DNA of 64,000 nt from Lacticaseibacillus chiayiensis (GTDB lineage: Bacteria > Bacillota > Bacilli > Lactobacillales > Lactobacillaceae), in the NCBI RefSeq assembly GCF_004123795.1, contig NZ_MSSM01000028.1, positions 40,440 through 104,439 on the forward strand, in the 5' to 3' direction. The notes under the pieces are model-generated. The model made no database searches. It saw only the letters and a list, made by a program, of their open reading frames with translations, and was not told where the DNA came from. The first letter of the stretch is position 1; each line of letters opens with the position of its first letter. The translations under genes were made by a program, and so were the position numbers. Below, in pieces: positions 1 through 11,654 of this stretch.

Positions 1-327
1 GGCACCGGTATTAACCGCAGTTGCGCGATCATAAAAAATCAGAACCGCGATCATCAAAAAAATTCCGATACCGTATAAATAGGGCGCGATTCGCCACAGC
101 TGTTCTGCATCAAACCGCATGACGAAGAAGATCCCGATGCCGCCGATCGCGTACCAGGCCGCCTGCATAATCGTGGCTTTAACCGGATTCTCTATCGTTG
201 AACTGTCATGGGAACTTGCTAGATAAATCGACACCAATCCGATCAACGCCAGAAGCATGACGGACAAAATGATGCCATAGTCGATGCGATCGCCCTCAGA
301 ATTTGATTTAATTTCATGCGATTCCAC
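1..327 (-). CDS. rodA: RodA/FtsW-type SEDS peptidoglycan polymerase, N-terminal part
   Basis: Partial gene, cut by the left window edge; 109 codons are visible. It begins with GTG behind AAAGGAGG at good spacing. The visible part is a short charged N-terminus (MESHEIKSNSEGDRIDYG), then membrane segments at about residues 20-38, 55-75 and 85-103, with the loop IYLASSHDSS typical of SEDS proteins. SEDS proteins polymerise glycan strands from lipid II; the RodA type works with the elongation machinery and MreB filaments. Position at the end of the mbl-yidD operon favours RodA over FtsW, but without the C-terminal two thirds the choice rests on context. Confidence 0.8.
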   Translation of the reverse strand, partial: MESHEIKSNSEGDRIDYGIILSVMLLALIGLVSIYLASSHDSSTIENPVKATIMQAAWYAIGGIGIFFVMRFDAEQLWRIAPYLYGIGIFLMIAVLIFYDRATAVNTGA

Positions 328-420
328 GGCGAACCTCCTTTAACGCTACTGTTCACGCGCTGTTTTAATACACGCTTACTCGGTTAGAAACCGTCCCAGT
401 TGGCGCTCTACGAAATCGAG

Positions 421-642
421 TCAACCTTGATGTAAATGATATTCCGCGATCAAAGCGTTGACAGCATCCTCCAGACTCTTATAACGGTTCGGCTTGTCTG
501 AACCGGCAACATACGCTGCAAAACGCGTGCCAGCCGATTCAACAAAGCCAATTTCCTGATCACCAATTTTTAACACTGAAACCGTATGGCCATTACGGGT
601 TTCATCCGTTTGGGTGACCTTGACGTTTCTTTCTTTAGCCAT
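421..642 (-). CDS. DUF2969 family small protein
   Basis: A 73-residue soluble, charged protein that resembles the DUF2969 family of lactobacilli; function unknown. It starts at ATG behind GCTAGGAGG and overlaps the end of yidD by 8 bases, so the two are probably translationally coupled. The next gene downstream is rodA. No membrane segment or cysteine pair is visible. Its constant place in a cell-shape operon hints at an envelope role, but this is inference only. Confidence 0.8.
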   Translation of the reverse strand: MAKERNVKVTQTDETRNGHTVSVLKIGDQEIGFVESAGTRFAAYVAGSDKPNRYKSLEDAVNALIAEYHLHQG

Positions 643-940
643 GATGGCCTCCTAGCTTATGATTAAGATTTTGAATATCGCTGAGATCCAAGTCATTTTC
701 AGGATGCGGATTCCGCCGTAACGTGAAATAAGCCGGCACCGGATCAAGTCCGCCTTTAACAAAGGGGTTGCACCGCAAGATCCGGGCAATCCCCATAAGT
801 GTCCCTTTAATGGCGCCATGTCGCTGCAACGCCTGAATCATGTATGTCGAACAGGTCGGATAATACCGGCAGCTCGGCGGCAGTAACGGGGAAATAAATC
901 GCTGGTAGCCCCGCACCAGCCAGGTCAGGATTTGCTTCAT
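635..940 (-). CDS. yidD: YidD membrane protein insertion efficiency factor
   Basis: About 101 residues. The family core is plain: an amphipathic N-terminus ([22 protein letters not shown]), then [16 protein letters not shown] with the two conserved cysteines, and [14 protein letters not shown]. YidD is a small peripheral membrane protein that helps YidC/Sec insert inner-membrane proteins. The start was set at the ATG (940) because AGGAG lies 5 bases upstream; a GTG six bases earlier is in frame but overlaps the ribosome-binding site. The upstream gene's stop codon TAG is part of this ribosome-binding site, so the cistrons are tightly packed. Confidence 0.93.
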   Translation of the reverse strand: MKQILTWLVRGYQRFISPLLPPSCRYYPTCSTYMIQALQRHGAIKGTLMGIARILRCNPFVKGGLDPVPAYFTLRRNPHPENDLDLSDIQNLNHKLGGHHG

Positions 941-948
941 GTCCACTC

Positions 949-1119
949 CTAACGCAGGAAATTAAAGAAATGGATCCAGGTGGACGGCAAAAACACCTTA
1001 AACGGATTGCTGCCGTCCATGCCAAAACCGATCAACAGGCCTAAAATCAATGCAATCACGGCAATGATCAACCAAATTTTAATATGATGGAAAATGCGTT
1101 TCGGATACTCCGGGTCCAT
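949..1119 (-). CDS. EpuA-type small membrane protein (RNA polymerase beta-associated family)
   Basis: A 56-residue protein: short basic head ([14 protein letters not shown]), one membrane segment at about residues 15-34, then [21 protein letters not shown], the signature tail of the EpuA family, which databases often label DNA-directed RNA polymerase subunit beta. The real role is unclear; EpuA was named from choline metabolism in streptococci. It sits between mbl and yidD, with AGGAG upstream of the ATG. Confidence 0.8.
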   Translation of the reverse strand: MDPEYPKRIFHHIKIWLIIAVIALILGLLIGFGMDGSNPFKVFLPSTWIHFFNFLR

Positions 1120-1129
1120 AAGCTAACTC

Positions 1130-2119
1130 CTAGTACTGTCGATGATGTTCGATGTTATCTAGTAAGACTCCTGTGCCTAGAGCAACCGCGTCTAACGGAT
1201 CATCAGCCAAGAGCACTGGCACCTTCAATTCAGCGGCAAATAACTGGGAGATACCTTTTAATAACGCACCGCCGCCAGTCAGCATGATGCCGCGATCGAT
1301 GATATCGGCAGAAAGCTCCGGCGGGGTCTTTTCCAAGACGCCTTTAGCGCCATCAATGATGGCCATCATGGTTTCGTGTAAAGCATCAGAAACTTCCTCA
1401 GAAGTCACCGATACCTCACGTGGCAGGCCAGTCGCAATATCCCGTCCACGAACTTCGATGGTTTCGTTAGGATCGGCATCGTAAACAGCGCCGATTTTGA
1501 TTTTAATCTGCTCAGCGGTATGTTCGCCGATAATCAGTTTGTGTTTGTTCTTCACATAAGCTGCAATCGACGAGTCCATTTTATCGCCTGCTAAACGCAA
1601 CGAACGACTGGTGACAATCTCCCCCAAAGAAAGCACCGCGATGTCACTGGTGCCACCGCCGATATCGATCACCATGTTCCCTTGTGGTTGGAAAATATCC
1701 AAACCAGCGCCAACTGCTGCCACTTTAGGCTCGAACTCAAGGTAGACATGACGACCACCAGATTTTTCAGCCGCCTGGATGATGGCCTTTTGCTCAATAT
1801 CCGTAATGTTCGTCGGGGCACAAATCAAAATATTGGGTTTTGAAAACACGCCTTTTACGTTTAATTTGTTAATGAAATATTCAAGCATTGCTTCGGTAAT
1901 GTCGAAATCAGCGATAACGCCATCTTTAAGTGGTCGAATTGACCGAATGTTACCCGGTGTGCGCCCAACCATTTTATAGGCTTCTGTCCCCACCGCTAAT
2001 ACTTTGCCGGTATGGGTATCAATGGCGACAACGGACGGCTCATTTAAGACGATGCCTTTGCCTTTAACATTGATTAGTACATTGGCTGTCCCTAAGTCGA
2101 TCCCAATATCTTTTGCCAT
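1130..2119 (-). CDS. mbl: MreB/Mbl-type actin-like cell-shape protein
   Basis: A 329-residue cytoplasmic actin homologue, normal length for the family. Nucleotide-binding motifs are in order: DIGIDLGTANVLI (phosphate 1, residues 4-16), GNMVIDIGGGTSDIAV (phosphate 2, near 146) and IMLTGGGALLKG (adenosine motif, near 278). MreB-type filaments guide the elongation machinery during side-wall synthesis. The name mbl rather than mreB follows position beside the atp operon and rodA, away from mreCD; sequence alone cannot settle which paralogue it is. It is preceded by GGAGAGA and followed after 10 bases by the EpuA gene. Confidence 0.9.
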   Translation of the reverse strand: MAKDIGIDLGTANVLINVKGKGIVLNEPSVVAIDTHTGKVLAVGTEAYKMVGRTPGNIRSIRPLKDGVIADFDITEAMLEYFINKLNVKGVFSKPNILICAPTNITDIEQKAIIQAAEKSGGRHVYLEFEPKVAAVGAGLDIFQPQGNMVIDIGGGTSDIAVLSLGEIVTSRSLRLAGDKMDSSIAAYVKNKHKLIIGEHTAEQIKIKIGAVYDADPNETIEVRGRDIATGLPREVSVTSEEVSDALHETMMAIIDGAKGVLEKTPPELSADIIDRGIMLTGGGALLKGISQLFAAELKVPVLLADDPLDAVALGTGVLLDNIEHHRQY

Positions 2120-2183
2120 GGGTATATATCTCTCCTTGTAAATTGACTAACTATCGCATTATAACATAGTTAAGACGAGGTTT

Positions 2184-2420
2184 TTATAGGAAAAGTTTAG
2201 GTAAGTTTAAAGCTGCTTGAACGAGTGATAAAAAGAAGGAGCTGACCAAATAACCTAACCCGACAGCCATGAAAAGCAGCAAGACTTGCGCTTCACGGAC
2301 ATGGTTGGCCTTGATAAACCGCTCAAAACGCAGCGCATTCAATGCCCGGAATGCCAACATGATGAAAACAAAGTGAGACACGAGCGTTATGGCGGCATTT
2401 AGGCCGATTTCCTGAAACAT
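2184..2420 (-). CDS. DUF1146 (YwzB-type) membrane protein
   Basis: A 78-residue protein with two membrane helices (about residues 9-27 and 47-70) separated by a basic stretch (RFERFIKANHVREAQ). Length and pattern fit the DUF1146/YwzB family found beside atp and mbl genes in Firmicutes; function unknown. It starts at ATG behind AGGTGAT. The 64 bases to mbl show no terminator, so it is probably the first gene of the shape operon. A palindromic repeat (2468-2585) lies upstream, 48 bases from the start. Confidence 0.8.
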   Translation of the reverse strand: MFQEIGLNAAITLVSHFVFIMLAFRALNALRFERFIKANHVREAQVLLLFMAVGLGYLVSSFFLSLVQAALNLPKLFL

Positions 2421-2467
2421 GCGATCACCTCATACGCTATCTTCCCGCACTTTCGGCATTCATGCAA

Positions 2468-2585
2468 GAGCGTGAACTGGCGCGATTAGAAGTCGGAGCA
2501 TAAGTGGCCTTAGGCGTGATGGCCTGGGCTTAGGCCATTGCGACCAAGGTCCTTATGTGCAGTTTTTGGCCCTGCGATCGCGTTT
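2468..2585 (-). repeat. Palindromic intergenic repeat, copy A
   Basis: Member of the repeat family described under findings. Read on the minus strand it opens with AACGCGATCGC, passes through GGACCTTGGTCGCAATGGCC and closes with CGCGCCAGTTCACGCTC. The arms containing CATAAG and CTTATG pair with each other. It lies between the atp operon terminator and the DUF1146 gene, with the GTTCACGCTC end towards that gene. Confidence 0.8.
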
Positions 2586-2628
2586 CAACGCAAGCCTGAA
2601 GTTTCGAAAAACTCTTTGCTTACGCGCA

Positions 2629-2669
2629 AAAAAAGTACCGGGGACAAAACTCGCCTCCAGTACCTTTTT
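2629..2669 (-). terminator. Terminator of the atp operon
   Basis: On the minus strand GGTACTGGAG pairs with CCCCGGTACT around a 12-base loop, followed by seven T residues. It lies about 50 bases after atpC. Confidence 0.8.
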
Positions 2670-2721
2670 GTTCTTCATGATCGTACGACCAACCTAAACA
2701 CACTCACGCGACTTCATGAGT

Positions 2722-3153
2722 CTAATGACCGGTTTTAACATTGATCCGGTTGATCGCTCGCCGCAATGCGACTTGCGCACGCCGCAGATCATCTTGGTTA
2801 TTTTCATTCTTGGCCTGCTCGATCTGCTTTTCAGCCCGAGCACGTGCTGCTTGAGCACGGCTCAGGTCAATATCGCGTTCGCGTTCGGCCGAGTCAGCGA
2901 CGATTGAGGCAACGTTATCTGAAACCTCCATAAAGCCTCCATTAACCGCAATTGAATCGTTATGATCGCCTGAGTCAACGCGTTGCACGTCAACCTCTCC
3001 GATCGCTAAGGGGGTTACAATCGGCTCATGGTTGGCCATGATCCCCAATTCGCCAGCAACAGAATGAACCACCAACATCTTGGCACGATGGTCATAAACC
3101 AAGCCATCAGGCGTCACGATATTGACACGAAGAACATTGCTCGTTTCTGCCAA
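2722..3153 (-). CDS. atpC: ATP synthase F1 epsilon subunit
   Basis: A 143-residue protein with the epsilon pattern: an N-terminal beta-sandwich (LRVNIVTPDGLVYDHRAKMLVV, then GELGIMANHEPIVTPLAIG) and a C-terminal helical hairpin (SRAQAARARAEKQIEQAKN). Epsilon belongs to the rotating central stalk and restrains ATP hydrolysis. It is the last gene of the operon, 14 bases after atpD, and is followed by a terminator. Confidence 0.95.
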   Translation of the reverse strand: MAETSNVLRVNIVTPDGLVYDHRAKMLVVHSVAGELGIMANHEPIVTPLAIGEVDVQRVDSGDHNDSIAVNGGFMEVSDNVASIVADSAERERDIDLSRAQAARARAEKQIEQAKNENNQDDLRRAQVALRRAINRINVKTGH

Positions 3154-3167
3154 AACACGTCGCCTCC

Positions 3168-4748
<1,581 letters not shown>

Positions 4749-4789
4749 GTAAACGCAAACCGACCCTTCACGAGCCAGTTCACACCTCT

Positions 4790-5713
4790 TTATTCTAGAG
4801 CTGCCGCACCACCGACAATTTCAGTAATTTCGGTAGTGATAGCCGACTGTCGTGCCCGGTTGTACTGGGTAGACAGAGTCGAGATTAAATCATTAGCATT
4901 ATCGGTTGCAGTGCGCATGGCGGTTGTCGATGCGGCGTGCTCGGCCGTCTTCGCATCCATAATCGCCCCAAAGATCAGACTTTCCGCATACTGCGGCAAG
5001 ACTGCATCCAAGACAGCGTCAAGATCAGGTTCAACCAAATAATCTACATTGGTATCCTCAACTTCGCTGACATCCAAATCACTGATCGGCAACATTTTCT
5101 CCGCCCGAAAAGCAGAGGTTAATGTATTGACATGATGGTTGTAGCAAACGTAAAGTTCGTCAAACACACCATTATCGTACATTGTCACAGCTGTTTTCAC
5201 GATTTCGCGGACTTCGTTAAAAGTCGGGATATCGGAAACACCACGATACTCATAAGCTAGATTCAGACCACGAGCCTTAAAAAAGTCCGCACCGACTCCA
5301 CCGATGGCCATCATGACATAATCATCCGCGCCTTCGTGGTCGTCTTTGATCATCTGCATCATCGCTTTTAAAATCGTACTGTTATAGCTGCCAACCAATC
5401 CGCGATCACTGGTTATGACGAGGTAACCTGTCTTTTTAACCGGACGCTTCTCGAGTAGACTGGAAACGGAAACAAGCTGATTCTTATTCGACTCAGCATC
5501 ATTATTCGCGGCACTAGCTAGCTTAAGAAGCTGACCCGCAGCTAAATGAGTCACAATCTGACGGACCTTATCTGCATAAACTTGATATTTTTTGGCGCGT
5601 TTTTCGATCTGACTCAATTTGGCACCCGAAACCATCTGCATGGCCTGCGTGATTTGACCGGTTTTCTTGGTCGAGGCGATCTTGTGCTTGATATCCATTA
5701 ATGATTCAGCCAT
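4790..5713 (-). CDS. atpG: ATP synthase F1 gamma subunit
   Basis: A 307-residue central-stalk subunit. The conserved N-terminus ([23 protein letters not shown]) and C-terminus ([42 protein letters not shown]) form the coiled coil that turns inside the alpha3beta3 ring; [10 protein letters not shown] is the typical middle motif. It begins 11 bases after atpA and is followed by the 155-base gap holding repeat B. Confidence 0.96.
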   Translation of the reverse strand: MAESLMDIKHKIASTKKTGQITQAMQMVSGAKLSQIEKRAKKYQVYADKVRQIVTHLAAGQLLKLASAANNDAESNKNQLVSVSSLLEKRPVKKTGYLVITSDRGLVGSYNSTILKAMMQMIKDDHEGADDYVMMAIGGVGADFFKARGLNLAYEYRGVSDIPTFNEVREIVKTAVTMYDNGVFDELYVCYNHHVNTLTSAFRAEKMLPISDLDVSEVEDTNVDYLVEPDLDAVLDAVLPQYAESLIFGAIMDAKTAEHAASTTAMRTATDNANDLISTLSTQYNRARQSAITTEITEIVGGAAALE

Positions 5714-5724
5714 GCGGCACCTCC

Positions 5725-7254
5725 CTAACCTTTAGCAGCAGCAAGCTGTTTGCTAGTCTGGAAGCCGCCAGCAAAGGCTTTGATCTGTGCATCCAGCTTA
5801 TCTGTATCCGGCAAATCACCGGTATCTTTGATCTGCTTCAACAAATCAGCCGCATTGCTATCAAAGAAATCAAACATTTCATTTTGGAAACGGCCGATAT
5901 CTTCGATTGGAATCGGATCGAGAAAACCGTGGGTCAAAGCATAGAGAATAATAACCTGTTTTTCGACCGGCAATGGCTTGTGTAATGGTTGTTTCAAAAC
6001 TTCAACAGTGCGCCGACCACGATTCAACTTGGCTTGCGTAGCAGCATCCAAGTCAGAACCAAACTGGGTGAAAGCTTCCAGTTCACGGAAGGATGCAAGA
6101 TCCAGTCGCAATGTACCGGCAACTTTCTTCATGGCTTTGACCTGGGCATCCCCACCAACTCGAGAAACGGAAGCCCCGGCATCAATCGCCGGCCGTGTAC
6201 CCGCATAAAACAGGTCACTTTGTAAGAAGATTTGACCATCCGTGATTGAAATAACGTTAGTCGGAATATAAGCCGAAATATCGCCTGCCTGGGTTTCAAT
6301 AACCGGTAGCGCCGTCATAGAACCACCGCCGAGCTTGTCGCTCAATTTAGCAGCACGTTCCAACAAACGACTGTGGGTATAGAAAATGTCCCCAGGATAG
6401 GCTTCACGACCAGGCGGACGACGGAGCAGCAAGGACAGCTCACGGTATGAAGTTGCCTGCTTGCTTAGATCATCATACACGATTAAAACGTGTTTACCGT
6501 TGTACATAAATTCTTCACCCATGGCCGCACCGGCATAAGGCGCAATATACAACATCGGTGCCGGTTCGGACGGGCCAGCCGTCAAAACAATGGTATAATC
6601 CATAGCACCGTATTTCTTCAACGTTTCGACCTGGGCACGAACCGTACTGTCCTTTTGCCCAATCGCAACGTAAACACAGATCATATTCTGATCTTTTTGA
6701 TTCAAAATCGTATCAATCGCAATAGATGTCTTCCCAGTTTTCCGGTCGCCAATGATCAACTCACGCTGACCACGGCCAATCGGAACTAAGGCGTCAATCG
6801 CTTTTAATCCAGTTTGTAAAGGTTCGGATACAGATTTGCGTTGCATAACGCCAGGTGCCTTATACTCGATCGGACGGGTTTTATCCGTCTTGATCGCGCC
6901 TAAGCCATCGACTGGCTGTCCCAAGGAATTGACAACCCGGCCAATCATGGCGTCCCCGACAGGAACTTCCATAATCCGACCAGTTCTCTTAACCTGGTCA
7001 CCTTCGCGAATCTCATCGAAGTCACCTAAGATAATGATCCCGACATCGTTCGTTTCAAGGTTTAACGCTATCCCGTATGAGCCGTTGCTAAATTGGAGCA
7101 ATTCATTGGCCATGGCATTTTCCAGCCCAGTTGCACGGGCAATCCCGTCACCAATGTAAGTAACGGTGCCAACTTCTTCAGCCGCTAAATCATCTTGATA
7201 TCCTTCAAGTTGTTTTTTGATCAGAGAACTGATTTCCTCAGTCTTGATGCTCAT
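5725..7254 (-). CDS. atpA: ATP synthase F1 alpha subunit
   Basis: A 509-residue subunit carrying the non-catalytic nucleotide site. Visible motifs are the N-terminal [20 protein letters not shown], Walker A GDRKTGKT (near residue 169; most homologues have GDRQTGKT), and the alpha signature [17 protein letters not shown]. The start was put at the ATG at 7254, which has AAAGAGGTG six bases upstream and gives the standard MSIK terminus; a GTG nine bases earlier overlaps that site. Confidence 0.97.
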   Translation of the reverse strand: MSIKTEEISSLIKKQLEGYQDDLAAEEVGTVTYIGDGIARATGLENAMANELLQFSNGSYGIALNLETNDVGIIILGDFDEIREGDQVKRTGRIMEVPVGDAMIGRVVNSLGQPVDGLGAIKTDKTRPIEYKAPGVMQRKSVSEPLQTGLKAIDALVPIGRGQRELIIGDRKTGKTSIAIDTILNQKDQNMICVYVAIGQKDSTVRAQVETLKKYGAMDYTIVLTAGPSEPAPMLYIAPYAGAAMGEEFMYNGKHVLIVYDDLSKQATSYRELSLLLRRPPGREAYPGDIFYTHSRLLERAAKLSDKLGGGSMTALPVIETQAGDISAYIPTNVISITDGQIFLQSDLFYAGTRPAIDAGASVSRVGGDAQVKAMKKVAGTLRLDLASFRELEAFTQFGSDLDAATQAKLNRGRRTVEVLKQPLHKPLPVEKQVIILYALTHGFLDPIPIEDIGRFQNEMFDFFDSNAADLLKQIKDTGDLPDTDKLDAQIKAFAGGFQTSKQLAAAKG

Positions 7255-7277
7255 CCGGTTCACCTCTTTACTTATCT

Positions 7278-7823
7278 CTAATCTGCCAGCAGTGCTGCCT
7301 TCATCTTCTCGAAACGGTGTTTAATCGTTCCATCGATAACAGATCCGTGCGCTTGAATACGCACGCCGCCGATGACACTCGGATCAACGATTTGTTCCAG
7401 TTGCGTCGACTTCATGCCAAAACGCTCTGTAATAGCACTGCGCAAAGCATCCGCTTGATTCGCTGACAAAGCAACTGCAGTCGTGACGGTAGCTTTAATA
7501 ATCCCCGCTTCTTCATCATAAGCGCGATTAAACGCCTCGATGATTGCTGGCAATGCGCCGAAGCGGCCATACTGCTGGGTTAGCTTCAACAAATTAGCCA
7601 CAAGCGGACTGACATTTTTGGACAAAGCCGTCATCAGTGCGGCCTTATCATCCGCTGTGATTCGGACATTATCAAAAATTGTCAAAATCGTCGGATTATC
7701 TTTAAATATAGACGATAACGCCTGTAACTCTTCATGAACGGTTCCCACTTGATCCTGGTCATGGGCTGCTTCAAGCAATGCTTTAGCATAACGCGGTGCA
7801 ACCATTTGATTAGTGACTGCCAT
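7278..7823 (-). CDS. atpH: ATP synthase F1 delta subunit
   Basis: About 181 residues. The N-terminal helical domain ([16 protein letters not shown]) and the C-terminal segment [26 protein letters not shown] fit the OSCP/delta family, which ties the F1 head to the peripheral stalk. The start at 7823 follows AGGTG at a normal distance; two earlier in-frame starts (7829, 7832) overlap the site. The 5' end overlaps atpF by 14 bases, suggesting coupled translation. Confidence 0.94.
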   Translation of the reverse strand: MAVTNQMVAPRYAKALLEAAHDQDQVGTVHEELQALSSIFKDNPTILTIFDNVRITADDKAALMTALSKNVSPLVANLLKLTQQYGRFGALPAIIEAFNRAYDEEAGIIKATVTTAVALSANQADALRSAITERFGMKSTQLEQIVDPSVIGGVRIQAHGSVIDGTIKHRFEKMKAALLAD

Positions 7824-8298
7824 TTGCATCACCTAACCGTTTAATATAGTCGTCAATTAAGTCTTTTTGATCAGTTGCGTTTAGTTCCTTACCGATCAAT
7901 TTCTGTGCGATTGTTAAACTTAAATTGGCCACATCGTTTTTAGCGTCGGCCAAAGCATCTTTGCGTGCTTGGTCAATGTCTTCCTGCGCATTTTTTTTCA
8001 GCGTGGCGACTTCGGTATTGGCCGCGTCAAGCAGCTGTTGTCGTTGTTTCTCACCGTTTTCTTTGGCTCGATTGACAATCTTGACAGCGTCAGCATGGGA
8101 GTGTTGCAATTCCTCCCGGCGCTTATCTGCTAATTCTTCCGCATCTTTACGGGATTTTTCAGCATAATCCAAGTCGCCGGAAATCTTTTGCTGGCGATCC
8201 GCCATCATTTTTGCGACTGGTTTCCATGCCACTTTTCCAACCGCAATCACCAGAATCAAAAATGTAACGATTGTGAAGAGTGTGTCACCTAAACTCAT
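7810..8298 (-). CDS. atpF: ATP synthase F0 b subunit
   Basis: A 162-residue peripheral-stalk subunit: one N-terminal membrane helix (about residues 5-24, LFTIVTFLILVIAVGKVAWKP) followed by a long charged coiled coil rich in K, E, A and D. The periplasmic head before the helix is shorter than in many homologues. AAGGGAG stands nine bases before the ATG. Confidence 0.93.
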   Translation of the reverse strand: MSLGDTLFTIVTFLILVIAVGKVAWKPVAKMMADRQQKISGDLDYAEKSRKDAEELADKRREELQHSHADAVKIVNRAKENGEKQRQQLLDAANTEVATLKKNAQEDIDQARKDALADAKNDVANLSLTIAQKLIGKELNATDQKDLIDDYIKRLGDANGSH

Positions 8299-8332
8299 CT
8301 TTTGCCACTCCCTTCTTTATTGATGAACCAGG

Positions 8333-8563
<231 letters not shown>

Positions 8564-8567
8564 TTAA

Positions 8568-9287
8568 TTACTCGGGTAGAACTTTGTTTGATGTATAAAC
8601 CATACCAAGTGTGACGAAAACATAAGCCTGAATACTACCAATGAAGACTGAGAAGCCTTGCCAAGCTATCTCAGCGACCGTCGCACTGACAAAATTAATT
8701 GCGCCACCGGAAAATGCCCACTGTCGAATCAACAGTACCAGCACTTCACCAGCGAAGATGTTTCCGTATAGTCGCAAGGAAAGCGTAATAAAGTTGGTAA
8801 ACTCTTCCAATAGATTAATTGGTAAAAGTAGTGGAAGCGGCGACGCATATCCTTTGAGATAGCCCTTGAAACCTCTGAAAACAACGCCAAAGTAATGCGA
8901 AAGTACCAAAACGGCCAACGCCAAGGTCATTGTAATCACCGGAGACGCCGTTGGTGAACGGAACCATGTATCTTTACCGATATCTAACTCTATAAACAGC
9001 CCTAGCTGGTTAGCGATAAAAATAAACAAGAAAAGCGTAAACGCGAAAAGATTGAACGTGTAACGCTCCGAACCGGGTATGGCACTCTTAACGATACCGT
9101 TTGTAAAGTCCATGATCCATTCCAGCACGTTCTGTTTGCCACCAGGGCGCATTTTCAAGTTACGCGATAGCCAAAATACAAGCAAGAATACTAGAATCGC
9201 TGAAACCAAAACGCCAAGGTCGTTTGTCAGGTTAAAATCTAAACCATAAAACGTGAACTGGGGATACTTTTCGTTCACAGATTTCAC
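8568..9287 (-). CDS. atpB: ATP synthase F0 a subunit
   Basis: A 239-residue multi-pass membrane protein with about five or six helices. The essential arginine is in FITLSLRLYGNIFAGE, the proton half-channel motif of the family. It starts with ATG behind TAGGAGGTG and opens the operon; no atpI gene is visible before it. Confidence 0.95.
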   Translation of the reverse strand: MKSVNEKYPQFTFYGLDFNLTNDLGVLVSAILVFLLVFWLSRNLKMRPGGKQNVLEWIMDFTNGIVKSAIPGSERYTFNLFAFTLFLFIFIANQLGLFIELDIGKDTWFRSPTASPVITMTLALAVLVLSHYFGVVFRGFKGYLKGYASPLPLLLPINLLEEFTNFITLSLRLYGNIFAGEVLVLLIRQWAFSGGAINFVSATVAEIAWQGFSVFIGSIQAYVFVTLGMVYTSNKVLPE

Positions 9288-9398
9288 CTCCTAACTAAAG
9301 TGGCTTCATATCGTGCGTACCATCAAAGAGATGGGGCAAGATTGCAGAGACTTCGATAATCGTTGGTTACTAGGGTAGACCCTTGAAACACAACCATT

Positions 9399-9427
9399 AC
9401 TCTAACACCATTTCAGTGAAAAAACAA
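9399..9427 (-). promoter_or_regulatory. Candidate promoter of the atp operon
   Basis: On the minus strand TTGTTT and TAGAGT are 17 bases apart, about 110 bases before atpB. Both hexamers are imperfect, so this is a best guess within the 289-base gap before atpB. The rest of that gap shows only the upp terminator at its far end. Confidence 0.35.
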
Positions 9428-9540
9428 AGCGCTAAAAAGAGAAAATTTGCTGTCATAAAGGCTTTTTCACTGATTTTTTCACGGCGGCCGTGGTTTTCAA
9501 GGCTCTTAATGCACTCACAAAAAATCTTTTGACTAAAAAT

Positions 9541-9568
9541 TAAAAAGGCATGTGCGTGAACGCATGCC
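9541..9568 (-). terminator. Terminator after upp
   Basis: On the minus strand GGCATGCG pairs with CGCACATGCC (small bulge) around TTCA, followed by TTTTTA. It starts 9 bases after the upp stop codon. Confidence 0.7.
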
Positions 9569-9576
9569 AATTCATA

Positions 9577-10206
9577 TTACTTTGTCCCAAAAAGTCTGTC
9601 GCCAGCATCGCCGAGACCAGGCACAATATAACCGTTTTCATTCAAATGATCGTCCAGCGCGGCTGCATAAATGTCCACGTCCGGATTGGCTGTCTGAACG
9701 GCTTTGACGCCTTCAGGAGCAGCAACAAGTACCACGAGCCGCATAGATGTTGCCCCGCGTTTTTTGAGCGCTTCAATAGCCATGTTGGCCGAGCCGCCCG
9801 TTGCCAGCATGGGATCAACAATGATTAAGTCCCGCTGGTCGATATCCGGCGGCATCTTCACAAAGTATTCATGCGGCTTTAGTGTCTTTTCGTCGCGATA
9901 CATTCCAATGTGACCGACTTTAGCGGCTGGAATAAGGCGCAAAACGCCATCCACCATGCCCAAACCAGCACGAAGAATCGGAATAACCGCAAGTTTCTTA
10001 CCGGAAAGCTGCTTTTGAACCGTTTTCCCCATCGGTGTTTCGATCTCGACACTTTCGAGTGGCAGATCCCGCGTAATTTCATACACCATTAATTCCGCGA
10101 TTTCATTGGCAATTTCCCGAAATTCTTTAGTACCGGCATGCTTATTTCGAATCAAAGTAAGCTTATGCTGAATCAACGGGTGATTTAAAACTGTAAATTT
10201 CCCCAT
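9577..10206 (-). CDS. upp: Uracil phosphoribosyltransferase
   Basis: A 209-residue enzyme that joins uracil to PRPP, giving UMP (pyrimidine salvage). The PRPP motif is [17 protein letters not shown] (near residue 131) and the uracil-binding end is [18 protein letters not shown]. The start at 10206 ([10 protein letters not shown]) has AGGAGG upstream and gives the standard length; longer in-frame starts run into the gap after glyA. It follows glyA by 40 bases and is probably co-transcribed. Confidence 0.97.
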   Translation of the reverse strand: MGKFTVLNHPLIQHKLTLIRNKHAGTKEFREIANEIAELMVYEITRDLPLESVEIETPMGKTVQKQLSGKKLAVIPILRAGLGMVDGVLRLIPAAKVGHIGMYRDEKTLKPHEYFVKMPPDIDQRDLIIVDPMLATGGSANMAIEALKKRGATSMRLVVLVAAPEGVKAVQTANPDVDIYAAALDDHLNENGYIVPGLGDAGDRLFGTK

Positions 10207-10246
10207 GACGAGCCTCCTGTGTGAGCCAATTGTTTGCAAACCCTAT

Positions 10247-11488
10247 CTATGATAAGGGATGTCGGGCTGTCAGCGCAAGGACTTCTTGACGGATCTGATC
10301 CAAAGCCGGTCGATCATCGCGATGTGCAATCGCTGCACTGATCAGTTGCGCAACCCGCTTGCTTTCTTCTGGGGTAAAGCCGCGAGTGGTGATGGCCGCT
10401 GTGCCGACCCGAATGCCGCTAGTCTTGAACGGACCGTTTTGCTCGCCTGGGATCTGGTTTTTATTGGTGGTAATGTCCACTTCGTCCAATAAGTCTTGGA
10501 CTTGTCGCCCATTGACGCCATAACCCGTGACATCGATTAATACCATGTGATTATCCGATCCGCCGGAAATCAACCGTAAGTGCGGATCCTCATCAAAGCC
10601 GGCAACCATTGCCTGCATATTATCGAGAATCTGTTGGGTATATGTCTTGAATTCGGGCTTCAACGCTTCACCCAGTGCAACGGCTTTAGCAGCGATTACA
10701 TGATCCAGTGGTCCACCTTGAATCCCCGGGAACAAAGCAGAATTAATGGCTTTCCCATATTCAGCCTTAGCCAAAATCATCCCACCACGCGGCCCACGCA
10801 GCGTCTTATGCGTCGTGGTCGTCACAACGTCTGAATACGGCACCGGATTCATATGCACTCCGCCAGCAACCAGTCCGGCAATATGTGCCATATCCACCAT
10901 TAAAAAGGCGCCGACATGATCGGCAATTTCACGGAACTTCTTGAAATCAATCCCGCGACTGTATGCCGAGGCGCCCGCCACAATTAACCGCGGCTTAACC
11001 TGTTCCGCCTGTTCCCGAATCTTGTCATAATCTAAACGTTCAGTTTTAGCATCCAAGCCATAATGGTAAAAATGATATTCCTGGCCGCTAAAACTGACAG
11101 GACTCCCATGAGTGAGGTGCCCACCATCGGTCAGATCCATCGCCAAGACTTTATCGCCGTCTTCCAAAAAAGCTCGATATGCCGCCATGTTAGCCTGGGA
11201 GCCAGAATGCGGCTGTACATTGGCGAACTCGGCACCGAAAAGTTTCTTCGCCCGGTCAATCGCCAGCTGCTCGGTCACGTCTATGTATTGGTTACCGCCA
11301 TAATACCGATGACCAGGATAGCCTTCAGAATACTTGTTGGTCAAAACCGAACCTTGAGCAGCGCGAACTGCGGGTGAAACAATGTTCTCCGAGGCAATGA
11401 GTTCAATATTATGCTCCTGACGTTCTTCTTCATGATGAATGGCGCCGAAAACTTGTGGGTCTTGTGCCATAAAATCCACATCTACCAT
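10247..11488 (-). CDS. glyA: Serine hydroxymethyltransferase
   Basis: About 413 residues. This PLP enzyme converts serine and tetrahydrofolate to glycine and methylene-tetrahydrofolate. The PLP lysine lies in [18 protein letters not shown] (near residue 228) and the N-terminal [16 protein letters not shown] is diagnostic. AAGAGGAG directly precedes the first ATG; translation may instead begin at the in-frame GTG 9 bases or ATG 18 bases later (MAQDPQVFG), which are better spaced. It pairs with upp downstream, and a terminator separates it from tsaC upstream. Confidence 0.96.
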   Translation of the reverse strand: MVDVDFMAQDPQVFGAIHHEEERQEHNIELIASENIVSPAVRAAQGSVLTNKYSEGYPGHRYYGGNQYIDVTEQLAIDRAKKLFGAEFANVQPHSGSQANMAAYRAFLEDGDKVLAMDLTDGGHLTHGSPVSFSGQEYHFYHYGLDAKTERLDYDKIREQAEQVKPRLIVAGASAYSRGIDFKKFREIADHVGAFLMVDMAHIAGLVAGGVHMNPVPYSDVVTTTTHKTLRGPRGGMILAKAEYGKAINSALFPGIQGGPLDHVIAAKAVALGEALKPEFKTYTQQILDNMQAMVAGFDEDPHLRLISGGSDNHMVLIDVTGYGVNGRQVQDLLDEVDITTNKNQIPGEQNGPFKTSGIRVGTAAITTRGFTPEESKRVAQLISAAIAHRDDRPALDQIRQEVLALTARHPLS

Positions 11489-11605
11489 CTCCTCTTGAAT
11501 GCGATCCTATACCCAACTTGAAACTATTAAACACCTTTCTTCGAATTGTCTATTACCTAAAACCGTTAAAAAGACCGATACAGCAACACTAATGTACGTT
11601 AATTC

Positions 11606-11640
11606 AAATAAAGCCAGCTGACAACCACAAGCCAGCTGGC
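11606..11640 (-). terminator. Terminator after tsaC
   Basis: GCCAGCTG and CAGCTGGC form a perfect 8-bp stem with a 12-base loop, followed on the minus strand by TTTATTTG. Confidence 0.75.
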
Positions 11641-11654
11641 CTTATTATAGCAAA

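Noticed and set aside
1152..1979. Plus-strand frames inside mbl and in the atp genes
   Set aside because: Shadows of well-identified genes on the other strand, with no ribosome-binding sites.
2468..2585. Repeat elements as classical transposon remnants
   Set aside because: No transposase fragment and no consistent target-site duplication were visible next to any copy, so they are reported as repeats only.
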